From the NCBI GenBank assembly GCA_943371245.1, contig CALRTY020000003.1, forward strand, positions 1-64,000: a DNA stretch of 64,000 nt, in the 5' to 3' direction. Made by a program: the position numbers and the translations under genes. The notes below the pieces were generated by a model that did not search any database, had not been told where the DNA came from, and worked only from the letters and a program-made list of their open reading frames with translations. The DNA is from UBA5018 sp947463165 (lineage in GTDB: Bacteria > Cyanobacteriota > Cyanobacteriia > PCC-6307 > Cyanobiaceae). The stretch's first letter is position 1. Each line of letters begins with the position of its first letter. This document shows, piece after piece, positions 40,915 through 48,929 of this stretch.

Positions 40915-43197
40915 CTAATTGTTCTGGACTGCGGGCCATGGTTCTGCTGTTGGCGTGGGGACAAAAGCCTCTGCTCCAGGCAGAAACTCCGTCTGCAATT
41001 CGAGATCACTGCGACCTTTAATCCTTACCCAGTCATACAGAGTGTTGACGGTCGTTGTGTTGGCTTTACTCCAGTGAATTATCCGTATATTATCTAGATT
41101 TATTTTGTTTCTATTGACCCGAGTTGAATTTAATAGAAAATGTAATCCAAGGGCTACTGTGCGTTTTGGTGCGGTCACGTCTAATCGGAAAGGGTTCCAT
41201 TTATTTGGATTAAGACGCGGCATTTCCCAGGGCAGGCGGGCCTGGGAAATGCCGCGTCTAGCGGTATACCAGCTGAGCAGCAGCCGCGGTGAACCCTGGG
41301 GATTGCCTCGGGCCATGCCGATGATCGAGAGCTGATCGCCTGCCTGCACTGGAATGCGATGCAGTGGACTGAGCACCACCGGCGAGCGATTGGCGGGGCT
41401 GCGCTGCAGCAGCATGCCTAGCTGGCCCGCATAGGCAGCATCCGGCTGTGGGCGTTTGTCGGCCGTTGCCGGGCCCCAAAGCGCTCCCACCTGCCTGCCT
41501 GCCCCCACCAACTCGTCTTCAAAGGATCCAACCCAGAGCAAGTCGCGCCCCCATTCCACCCTGCCAGCTCCGCCCCACCAGCTGGCCGTTACCCCCTTAG
41601 GCAGTTGCCAGAGGCTGCCGCCGTCTTGGTTTGCTTGCAGGGAGATCCTGGCGCTGTGCCGTTGGCGATGGCCATGGAGGTCGGCTTCGATTAACCCGCT
41701 TTCCACCAGCCAGGGGCCAGGTTGGCGCCCTGATAAGCCCCGCGCTACGGAGTTGGCCAGATCTCCAACTACGGCATAGGGGCGGTATTGGTGCAGCATC
41801 AGCGGTAAAGCCGTGACCCGGGCTAATTTGCCTTCGCGTAGGTATAATCTTAACAGTGCAGATTCAAAGGTGGGCCAGATTGTTTGATCAAATAAAAAGT
41901 TACCGAGAGATGTGGCCACGAATGTATGTCCGTCCCATCTGAATCCACCCAGGACGTGGGGATGATGGTTGAGGATTAGAGTGGCTCCTGCTTGCCTGGC
42001 TCCGGTGATTAACCGCTGTACGCCACTAGTGGGTTCTCTCTGATATTCATTGCCACCGTGAATCATCAAGATCACGCTACTGCTGTGCCTCTTGGCGGCT
42101 TTGATTGCGGTAAATAGACGGTTTGGCTCACACAGGGCGGCGCCCCCCTTCTGCTGGCTATTAGACACCACATAACTGATCTCGTGCTGGAAGCCACTGA
42201 TACTGGTGCAGCCGAGTAGGGCGATGGTTTGTCCCTGTCGATGCACTACGGCGGGGCGCCAGGCCTGCTGCTCATTAAGACCAGCGCCAAAAAATCCTTC
42301 GCCATCCTTGAACCCTGCTGAGCGCAGGCCGTCCAAGGTGCTGGCTACACCGGAATCAAGGGCGTCGTAGAGATGGTTGTTGGCTAGGCTGAGCACTGTA
42401 AAGCCAGCGCTGCGCAGGGCGGATGCCAGCGCTGGTGAACTGGCATAGGCATAATCTTTGCCTGCATGTAGTAGGCTGGAGCGCTCACCTCCCTCGGTAA
42501 TTATTGCTGACCGGCTTAGGGGAGTCTCCAGATTGGCGATGTTAAGATCGCTATGCTGCAGCATTGGCAGCACTTGGGTGAGAAGTGCTAGATGTTGCTT
42601 GGTGCCATCTTGTGGCCCCAATTGGGGTATCACCACATCAGGCAAGCTGGAGCCGTAGAAGCGACGACCGGCCATCACGTCTCCAACGGCCGTCACCACC
42701 AGCGTCCGGCCGTCATCAGCCGCAAGCCGCACCAGCAGCGCCGAGCCAGGTTTTACGGCCCGCACCTCGCTTAAAAATCCTGGGTGATGCACTTCCAACC
42801 ACTGGGGCTCCACCGGCAGCCGCAGGCTGAACCAGCCCTCGGCATTGCTTTTGGTCTGTAACCGTCCCACCTGCACAGTGGCTGCGGCTATTGGCCTGCC
42901 ATCAGTGGCCACCACTAAACCCTTCAGCAAACCTGAACCGGTGTTGCTTTGTCCAGTGTCTTTCTGCCCGCAAGCTGTTAACAGAAATAACAGTAGAGAA
43001 TTGATCAGAACTATTGGCTTGGTGCCATTGAGAGCACCCCCGAGCAGTTCGGACCATCTGCTGATTTTTTGCAGGATCAGCGCTGTAATTGTTGTTGGCG
43101 GAGCAATTCTGGTGGCAGCTGATCCAAGGCTTTGGTGATCCCGGACTGGCTTCTGCGTTGCGATGATCCTAGACATTCTTGAGCGATTTTGTGCCAT
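40915..43197 (-). CDS. capA: CapA/PgsA-type poly-gamma-glutamate system protein, lipoprotein
   Basis: A 760-residue predicted lipoprotein. A long polar lead (about 60 residues) precedes a lipoprotein signal with lipobox LLTACGQ (Cys76); an internal start is likely. Next is a carboxypeptidase-regulatory-like beta domain (about 90-160: LKGLVVATDGRPIAAATVQ). The CapA calcineurin-like phosphoesterase-fold domain follows with VTAVGDVMAGRRF, NIANLETPLS, LSLANNHLYDAL, GCTSISGF, VILMIHGGNEYQ and LILNHHPHVLGGF (about 165-470). The C-terminal 230 residues have a beta-rich character. CapA/PgsA is needed for poly-gamma-glutamate export or anchoring in Bacillus. It is divergent from capB across the repeat region. 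Confidence 0.85.
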   Translation of the reverse strand: MAQNRSRMSRIIATQKPVRDHQSLGSAATRIAPPTTITALILQKISRWSELLGGALNGTKPIVLINSLLLFLLTACGQKDTGQSNTGSGLLKGLVVATDGRPIAAATVQVGRLQTKSNAEGWFSLRLPVEPQWLEVHHPGFLSEVRAVKPGSALLVRLAADDGRTLVVTAVGDVMAGRRFYGSSLPDVVIPQLGPQDGTKQHLALLTQVLPMLQHSDLNIANLETPLSRSAIITEGGERSSLLHAGKDYAYASSPALASALRSAGFTVLSLANNHLYDALDSGVASTLDGLRSAGFKDGEGFFGAGLNEQQAWRPAVVHRQGQTIALLGCTSISGFQHEISYVVSNSQQKGGAALCEPNRLFTAIKAAKRHSSSVILMIHGGNEYQREPTSGVQRLITGARQAGATLILNHHPHVLGGFRWDGHTFVATSLGNFLFDQTIWPTFESALLRLYLREGKLARVTALPLMLHQYRPYAVVGDLANSVARGLSGRQPGPWLVESGLIEADLHGHRQRHSARISLQANQDGGSLWQLPKGVTASWWGGAGRVEWGRDLLWVGSFEDELVGAGRQVGALWGPATADKRPQPDAAYAGQLGMLLQRSPANRSPVVLSPLHRIPVQAGDQLSIIGMARGNPQGSPRLLLSWYTARRGISQARLPWEMPRLNPNKWNPFRLDVTAPKRTVALGLHFLLNSTRVNRNKINLDNIRIIHWSKANTTTVNTLYDWVRIKGRSDLELQTEFLPGAEAFVPTPTAEPWPAVQNN
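41213..41259. repeat. 19-bp perfect inverted repeat inside capA
   Basis: agacgcggcatttcccagg (41213-41231) and cctgggaaatgccgcgtct (41241-41259) are exact inverted complements with a 9-base spacer, in the part of capA coding for the C-terminal region. Confidence 0.85.
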
Positions 43198-43391
43198 TAA
43201 ATGACCTTGTGCTGGCTATTTGTTGAGTAGTATTGATAGATTAGCCACTGAGAATTTGATGGCTCCTGTGAATTTCCTAGCTCTTGTGAATACACCGCTC
43301 GCCATAATGACATTTGTTGCTATGGAGAGTATCTCGAAGCATTGCGAATATCACTGGCCTCACATAGTACGAGAGGCATTGGTAAGGCTGG

Positions 43392-43952
43392 CTAGGCCCT
43401 TGACTGGTGCGTGAGAGATGGGCGGGTTTTCGAGGTGCCATGAGTTTGTAGATCGCTATAAGTATATACATTTTGACTGTCATTTATTTGTCGTATTTCT
43501 TTGATTGCAATCTCGTCACTACCAGCATTGGCGCTATTAGAAAGCTTTGCTCGATTGGCCAGCTTCACATTATGGGGCAGCTTCGCGTTATAGGTCAGCT
43601 CTGCCTTATAGTTCAGCTCCGCGTTATGGGTAAGCTCCGCATACGAGGTCAGCTTCGCATTATTGGCAAGCTTCGCATTATGGATCAGCTCCGTATTATT
43701 GGTCAGCTTTGCATTATGAACCAGAACCGCATTATTGGTTGGCTTTATATTATGAGTAAATTTCACGTAAATGGTTGGTTTGGTATTGTTTGTTGATCGC
43801 ATGTCATGGAGTCGCCTCTCATCATTGTCAGGTCTTGTGCCAGGGAGTCTTTTTGCATGATCGTTTAGTTTATCGCCTTGGGAATCAAACATTTCTCGTA
43901 AATTCATGTCTCGTAAATACCTGTCTCGTAAATACCTGTCTCGTAAATTCAT
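43392..43952 (-). CDS. Candidate repetitive protein formed by two tandem arrays
   Basis: An open frame of 186 codons across two unrelated arrays. The N-terminus comes from the 15-bp array (repeats such as YLRDR). The middle comes from the 18-bp array, giving a hexapeptide repeat with the pattern N-A-(K/E)-L-T-x (about residues 75-145). The tail is non-repetitive. Both units are multiples of three, so openness is expected by chance, and no good start context or homology is seen. I list it as a possible gene only; it could equally be non-coding. Confidence 0.25.
   Translation of the reverse strand: MNLRDRYLRDRYLRDMNLREMFDSQGDKLNDHAKRLPGTRPDNDERRLHDMRSTNNTKPTIYVKFTHNIKPTNNAVLVHNAKLTNNTELIHNAKLANNAKLTSYAELTHNAELNYKAELTYNAKLPHNVKLANRAKLSNSANAGSDEIAIKEIRQINDSQNVYTYSDLQTHGTSKTRPSLTHQSRA
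43540..43773. repeat. 18-bp tandem array, 13 copies
   Basis: Exact 18-bp register with consensus gtcagcttcgcattatgg, for example gccagcttcacattatgg, ggcagcttcgcgttatag, gtcagcttcgcattattg, gcaagcttcgcattatgg, gtcagctttgcattatga. Conservation is best in the middle and decays at the right end. It fills much of the 923-bp divergent gap between capA and capB (43198-44120), which otherwise holds only the next array. Confidence 0.92.
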
Positions 43953-43971
43953 GTCCCGTAGATTCTCATAG
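43897..43971. repeat. 15-bp tandem array, 5 copies
   Basis: Units cgtaaattcatgtct, cgtaaatacctgtct, cgtaaatacctgtct, cgtaaattcatgtcc, cgtagattctcatag. The middle two are identical. The array lies about 150 bp upstream of capB. Confidence 0.92.
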
Positions 43972-44120
43972 TTATTATCCTATTCGGTCTTCCAGTCGGA
44001 GATTCATTCAGTATATTTACTTCGCTCATGGGGTAAATGCGCTTCTGTATTCCAAAATAGTGGGCTTTGGCCTGGCTCCTGGATATAATTTTGATTCGTT
44101 CTTGATACGTTAGCTTTTCA

Positions 44121-45329
44121 GTGGCAACTTTTCTCTTTTTCCTTTTTGGCCTTTACTTGTACACCGGTTGGACTGTGTATTCCTATTATCAATTCAAGTT
44201 GGCTCGCAGCAATGTCCCTTGGCGTGTACATGTTAATGGAATTCGAGGTAAGTCTACGGTTACACGTTATCTAGTCGCAATTTTTCGAGCGGCGGGGCTA
44301 CATACATTTGGGAAGACTACGGGTAGTGCAGCTCGGGTACTCCAGCCGAACGGCAAGGATTTTGACTTTGGTCGTAAAGGCTTCGCCAATGTGAATGAAC
44401 AGGTTTTACTATTACGCAACTTTTTTCGCCAGAAAGCAGATGCTGTTGTGATGGAATGCATGGCCGTCAATCCGGTGTATGCAGAATGGTTGGAGAACAT
44501 AGTAATGAAATCTCAAATTGGGGTAATTACGAATGTTCGCTATGACCATGCCGACTACATGGGTGAGACCCTAGAGGAAATTGCTGTGTCGCTATCTCGA
44601 ACTATTCCATATGATGGAATTATCATAACAGCTGAGCAGCAGCCTGCCTTGCTAAGCATTTTATCTCAAGAGGCAACTAAGAAATGCGCTCGCTTGTTGA
44701 TTGCTGATGGTTCTACTGTTTTCGCAGGTGAATTGGCAAATTTTAATCATTTTGCTATTGAGGCTAATGTGGCAATTGGCTTTGTATTAGCTGATTTATT
44801 GGGATTAAGCCGTGGCATTGCTCTACAGGCTATGCAGGCTGCCGAGCCTGATCCGGGTGCGTTTCTATTGCAGCATATTCGACAACGATCGCACACCATT
44901 GTGTGGGCTAATCTTTTTGCTGTCAATGATCGAGAGAGTTTCGTGGATCTATGTGAGCGACTATTTTTGCAGCATCCAAATCATCAGCGCGTGGTAATTT
45001 TAAACAATCGCCATGATCGCCCCACCCGAGTGCGGCTATTTGCTGAGTTATCCGTCGAATTGGGCTTCGAGCTAGCGGTGACTTTCGGTGATTATGAAGC
45101 TGAAGTGAATGAAGTGCTAAGCTCCCAGCAAATAAAGGTGCTTAATCTTGGAAATACCACCCAGCAATATAATGCGGATGGTGAACAGCTTTTGAGTGAG
45201 ATATTGCAGACTGCTGGCGGCCAGCGGCCGGTACTGTTGATCGGTACTGTGAATATCCATACCGTCCAAGCCGAACGATTACTGGAGCACATCAATCTGT
45301 TGCAGCTCTCAACTTCAGTGGTTAACTAG
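44121..45329 (+). CDS. capB: CapB/PgsB-type amide ligase of polyglutamate synthesis
   Basis: A 402-residue Mur-ligase-like enzyme. An N-terminal membrane segment (FLFFLFGLYLYTGWTVYSYY, residues 4-23) is followed by the ATP-binding loop HVNGIRGKSTVTRYLVA (about 36-52), ECMAVNPVYAEWLE, and GVITNVRYDHADYMGET (about 133-150), which are the hallmarks of PgsB/CapB. CapB activates the carboxyl of the growing chain and joins glutamate by gamma-amide bonds in Bacillus; here the monomer is not known. It starts at a GTG (44121). The DNA of capB to the HlyD-like gene is clearly more AT-rich than most of the window. Confidence 0.9.
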   Translation: MATFLFFLFGLYLYTGWTVYSYYQFKLARSNVPWRVHVNGIRGKSTVTRYLVAIFRAAGLHTFGKTTGSAARVLQPNGKDFDFGRKGFANVNEQVLLLRNFFRQKADAVVMECMAVNPVYAEWLENIVMKSQIGVITNVRYDHADYMGETLEEIAVSLSRTIPYDGIIITAEQQPALLSILSQEATKKCARLLIADGSTVFAGELANFNHFAIEANVAIGFVLADLLGLSRGIALQAMQAAEPDPGAFLLQHIRQRSHTIVWANLFAVNDRESFVDLCERLFLQHPNHQRVVILNNRHDRPTRVRLFAELSVELGFELAVTFGDYEAEVNEVLSSQQIKVLNLGNTTQQYNADGEQLLSEILQTAGGQRPVLLIGTVNIHTVQAERLLEHINLLQLSTSVVN

Positions 45330-45337
45330 GGAGACTC

Positions 45338-45418
45338 GTGCGAATCGTTATTTCTTTGAGCTTGCTATCTACAAACCTTGGCGGCGTTATCACTTCGTTG
45401 GTCGTGGCTTGGATTTGA
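45338..45418 (+). CDS. Very small hydrophobic ORF between capB and capC
   Basis: A GTG at 45338 opens a 26-codon frame reading MRIVISLSLLSTNLGGVITS followed by LVVAWI and stop. The ribosome binding site agggag (45328-45333) has 4-base spacing. The peptide has one hydrophobic span. In Bacillus the capBCA operons include a tiny membrane protein (CapE/PgsE, about 50 residues) needed for synthesis; position and nature would fit an analogue, but no sequence match can be claimed and the ORF may only couple capB to capC translation. Confidence 0.4.
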   Translation: MRIVISLSLLSTNLGGVITSLVVAWI

Positions 45419-45471
45419 CAAAGCTTCCTCGCTTACCATTGGCTATCTATTCATCACATTGAACTTCTTTT

Positions 45472-46464
45472 GTGGACTTAAATACACCAGAAATCCAAAG
45501 ATTAGTCCTGAGTATTGGCAGCTGTTGTGCTCTCGCTTACAAGGACCGCTTTGGCATAATTCCTGGCGGCATTGTTGTGCCTGGCTTCTTGTTGATATTA
45601 CTGCTGCTTTCTCCCCTGTGGGCCATGGCGGTGGTTCTGCTATCATTTATCATCTATTTTATTTATAGAAACTGGCTAGATCGAGTGGACTACAAGCGCC
45701 GGACTCAGATGTATACACTAGCGACTCTTTCCGTGCTGCTCAGCTATCCCGTTGCTCTGGCTTATATCGCGGCTGGTATTTTACCCGCCTCTATAGATAG
45801 CTTGTCTGGTACATTGCTGCCTGGAGTTATTGCGCTTAATCTTAATCGTCAAGGAGTGACCCCTGTTGGGCGGGCAATCGTCATTTCTACCCTGGTTACG
45901 GCTTGCCTTGCCACAATAATTATAGTTATTGGTGCAATCGTATTTCGACTAGATTTTGATACATTGCGCCCTTACTATACTAGTCATAGCTTGGTTCGTT
46001 TTCACGGGCGTGTGCTGCTATTCTTAATCAGTTTAGTTGTTGGATTTTTAATTTATCAGCGCACAAATTTTCGTGCTGGTGGCTATATGGTGGCTCCGAT
46101 AGCTGCCGCCCTACTACTTCAGCCTCTGAGCGCACTAATGTTTGGGATAGGATGTATTTTGGTTTATATTTTGATCGTACAGTTGTCACGATGCAGCTTA
46201 ATAATTGGATTAAAGCGATATGTTTTGGCATTATTGTATAGCATGGCTTATGTCTGGGGAGTGGAAATTGCTTTCATTCATTTTGGTTTGACATCATTGC
46301 CATTTCAGGGGAATCACCTTTTTGTGATTATTGCGATGATGTCTTATGCTAACGATTGCATATTGTATGGTGCTAGACGGGTTTTGCCATGGATGATTTT
46401 GCTGCTCTTGGTAGTGGTGGTGGCTTTGTTAATCACTCGTAGCATCGTTGCTTCGTGGGCGTGA
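45472..46464 (+). CDS. capC: CapC/PgsC-type membrane protein, double length
   Basis: A 330-residue integral membrane protein. The N-terminal half has the PgsC pattern: a first helix followed by AYKDRFGIIPGGIVVPGFLL and further helices (residues 10-150). The second half repeats the layout with RTNFRAGGYMVAPIAAALLLQ (about residues 200-220). Bacillus PgsC is about 149 residues, so this looks like a fused duplication. PgsC works with PgsB as the membrane part of the polyglutamate synthase. The start is a GTG at 45472 without a good ribosome binding site; a stop lies 12 bases upstream in frame, so no longer form is possible. Confidence 0.85.
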   Translation: MDLNTPEIQRLVLSIGSCCALAYKDRFGIIPGGIVVPGFLLILLLLSPLWAMAVVLLSFIIYFIYRNWLDRVDYKRRTQMYTLATLSVLLSYPVALAYIAAGILPASIDSLSGTLLPGVIALNLNRQGVTPVGRAIVISTLVTACLATIIIVIGAIVFRLDFDTLRPYYTSHSLVRFHGRVLLFLISLVVGFLIYQRTNFRAGGYMVAPIAAALLLQPLSALMFGIGCILVYILIVQLSRCSLIIGLKRYVLALLYSMAYVWGVEIAFIHFGLTSLPFQGNHLFVIIAMMSYANDCILYGARRVLPWMILLLLVVVVALLITRSIVASWA

Positions 46465-47202
46465 TTCACAGTTTAGTCCGCAGAAGCGCCCAACCACCAG
46501 CGACTGATCTGATTGCCGCCGCAAGGGCGATCCGAGTCTATCGCTCCAGCGATAGCCGAGAATTTTTCCCGTTGGGTTGGCTTCCAGGATAATTGTGCCT
46601 AGACCTACCCCCCCCTGACCCCAGCCTCCAGTTGGCAGTAGGCGAGTATCCAACATGCCATGGCCAGACCGAGAAGAATCAATTACCGAAACTCTGTACT
46701 GTTTGCTTGTGGACCCGAAGGTCATGTCTCTTTGCGTAGCCCTGTAGGTCTGAGGTATTGGTGGGCTGGCCACCAGCATTGTGTGACCACTGCTGGACGA
46801 TCCTTGCACTCCGCTGTTGTCAAGTCGTGAGTATCGAATTGCGATAATATCTCCTGGTTTGATTTTATGTATCTGAGTAATGAGACTGAATTGATTGGCA
46901 GAGGCAATGGCTTGATGATAGCGGGCCGCATTTGGTGTGGGCGTATCGAGCCAACGCTTCATCGCTTCCGGGCCATAATTATAGGCTTTTTTCAGTAGCT
47001 CAGTGATGAACGAGGAGCATACTGTGCGATTAATTGTAGTGGTGGCACCATTCGCGCCACGCCATTCCAATTGAGTTGGACGTGATCCATATCGATTATT
47101 TTCCGGCTTGATATCTGCAACCAGTCGTTGAGCCCACCATAGGTGAGGCACTGCTGTAGGGGGGGGCACTTGGGCTGCCCAGAGCAGGAAAGTAAACAGC
47201 AT
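46429..47202 (-). CDS. Exported NlpC/P60-like cysteine hydrolase
   Basis: A 257-residue protein with a short hydrophobic N-terminus (MLFTFLLWAAQVPPPTA), a probable signal peptide. The catalytic region shows TVCSSFITELLKKAY with a nucleophile-like Cys at about residue 60, then KIKPGDIIAIRY and SSSGHTMLVASPP, with His at about 128: the order Cys-helix, GD-strand, His of the NlpC/P60/CHAP fold. Start: ATG 47202 lies 2 bases after the HlyD-like stop and has aaggag 9 bases upstream. Its 3' end overlaps capC by 36 bases tail to tail. Such enzymes cut peptidoglycan stem peptides or gamma-glutamyl bonds. Confidence 0.75.
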   Translation of the reverse strand: MLFTFLLWAAQVPPPTAVPHLWWAQRLVADIKPENNRYGSRPTQLEWRGANGATTTINRTVCSSFITELLKKAYNYGPEAMKRWLDTPTPNAARYHQAIASANQFSLITQIHKIKPGDIIAIRYSRLDNSGVQGSSSSGHTMLVASPPIPQTYRATQRDMTFGSTSKQYRVSVIDSSRSGHGMLDTRLLPTGGWGQGGVGLGTIILEANPTGKILGYRWSDRLGSPLRRQSDQSLVVGRFCGLNCESRPRSNDATSD

Positions 47203-47204
47203 TT

Positions 47205-48929
47205 TCAGGTGCTCCTTGGGCCAAGCCACTGCCAGAGCTGTTCCAGGATATTGTGTTGGTTTGGTAGTGAGACACGTACTGGCATGCCAGCAAGGGTGAC
47301 AACTTGGCGGATATCATTGGCTTGTAGATTTAAGAACTGCAGTCTAAGTCTGGCGGCACCATTGGGCTCAAATGCCTTATTTAGTAGTCGAACGGGATAG
47401 CGTTGTCTGCTGAATGGGATCTCTGCGTTTCCCGTGTTGCCTTCTTTTACTAGTGTGGCTTTTCCCTGGGCAACTTCTGCTATAATTGTAGGCGGAATCT
47501 GATCTCTTTGAATCACTAACACAGTTTCTTTCTCCTGCACGCTCTCGCCACCAGATTTAAGGATGCGCAGCACTACGCCTCGCGCTGATGATCGATACAC
47601 TCCCATCTGGTTTGCATTGAATCCGGATAGTTCGCTGGTTGGTACTGGATGTTGGCGGCTAATTATTGACTGCGATTCTTGAACTTGTTGGAGCTTTTTC
47701 CTGGTGAGCAGTAGTTCCTGCTGCTGCTGTAATTCTTGCCGCCTAATATTTTCCAGTACAGGTATACGCCCTAATTGAGCTCGGGCTTGTTGGACGGATT
47801 TAACCGCATCAATATACTTGGACTCCATGTCACTTAACTTGCCGATGCCTTCTTCGTATATGTCCTGGCTAATGGCTCCTTCGCGCCATAGCTCCCGCCT
47901 CCTATCTAGTCGGCTTTTGGCTATTATCACTTGTTGGTAAAGTGCCTGAGCTTGAATTTCCGCGGGCTTCGCCGATACCGCATCCAGCCTCCCAATAGCA
48001 ATGCGTTGATCTAACGAAGAAATCTCGCTACTGTTATCCCGCAACTCGGCATTGAGGTTCGCCAAGTCTCTAGCGGCGGCGCGATCTAACAGATCTAAAT
48101 CAATACTAGGATCGTGACGCGTGCTGAATAGGGCTTGACCAGGGGCTACCGCCATGCCTTCACGGACAAAAATCTCTGCAATTTGGCCTCGATCTTTACT
48201 GGTGACATTGTCGACTGTTGTTTCTACTGGACTGGCTGGAATTTCAACAATGGCATTGTCAATATGAATCGTACTCAAGGCGCTGTATGTGGCTTTAATG
48301 ATGATTAAAAATATGATGCTGCCCCCACATAGGGTTATTCCTTTTGTGAGTTTACGCTTTTTTGTTATTTCATTTACTTGGCTTTGGACGGATTGTCGGC
48401 CTTTGGGCTGTGGTGCTGACTGCTCTTCCGGAGCTGGGTGGTCTACAAATGCTGCCAGCTCCCGTAGAAGTATTTTATCTAGAGGTGTCGGCGATTCAAT
48501 TTGACATACCATAGTTTGGCTTTCACGGCTGTTGGCATTGACGACGCAGGCCAGTAGTTCCAGCCGCACATCCGTGTTCTTGCCTTGTGCTTGGGGTAGC
48601 TTGGAGTGGATGCCGATGCGAAGAAAGTCTCCTTTTTTGGGAGCGAAAGAATTAATACCAGCTTGGATATGTATTTGCATCTCATCAATGGCTTCAACCT
48701 GATAGCAGGTGTCCCCTATCGTAGCCTCAACGCATCCTGTTGTGGATAAACTATTTTTGCTAGTTTTAGTGCTTAATACTCTACTTTCCCTCTCATTGGC
48801 TTGTTTATTTGTGTTTAGATCCGTATCATCGCTTGGATCCGTGTATGCATTTTTCTCTTTAATTTCGCTTATTCTCTCGTCATCTTCCGCGTGCTCATTT
48901 TTATTTGTTCCAGCATTAGTTTGCTCCAT
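47205..48929 (-). CDS. HlyD-like protein with N-terminal PilZ-like region
   Basis: A 574-residue protein. Residues about 1-60 are acidic/polar and low complexity. About 65-185 form a beta-rich cytosolic domain (VEATIGDTCYQVEAIDEMQI, FLRIGIHSKLP, RLELLACVVNA) with PilZ-like strand order but without an obvious RxxxR or DxSxxG c-di-GMP motif. A membrane segment (about 208-224) follows, then a HlyD/MFP part with a lipoyl-like motif VDNVTSKDRGQIAEIFVREG, a long coiled coil (about 285-420) and a C-terminal barrel. This order resembles Alg44 of alginate synthesis. It is co-transcribed with the cysteine hydrolase (2-base gap). Confidence 0.8.
   Translation of the reverse strand: MEQTNAGTNKNEHAEDDERISEIKEKNAYTDPSDDTDLNTNKQANERESRVLSTKTSKNSLSTTGCVEATIGDTCYQVEAIDEMQIHIQAGINSFAPKKGDFLRIGIHSKLPQAQGKNTDVRLELLACVVNANSRESQTMVCQIESPTPLDKILLRELAAFVDHPAPEEQSAPQPKGRQSVQSQVNEITKKRKLTKGITLCGGSIIFLIIIKATYSALSTIHIDNAIVEIPASPVETTVDNVTSKDRGQIAEIFVREGMAVAPGQALFSTRHDPSIDLDLLDRAAARDLANLNAELRDNSSEISSLDQRIAIGRLDAVSAKPAEIQAQALYQQVIIAKSRLDRRRELWREGAISQDIYEEGIGKLSDMESKYIDAVKSVQQARAQLGRIPVLENIRRQELQQQQELLLTRKKLQQVQESQSIISRQHPVPTSELSGFNANQMGVYRSSARGVVLRILKSGGESVQEKETVLVIQRDQIPPTIIAEVAQGKATLVKEGNTGNAEIPFSRQRYPVRLLNKAFEPNGAARLRLQFLNLQANDIRQVVTLAGMPVRVSLPNQHNILEQLWQWLGPRST

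Noticed and set aside
40711..41097. 128-codon plus-strand Cys-rich ORF
   Set aside because: It overlaps the capA 3' end antisense and shows no domain, start context or conserved character.
43540..43773. CRISPR array
   Set aside because: Units follow each other directly with no spacers, the unit is only 18 bp and degenerate, and there are no cas genes. The same applies to the other arrays.
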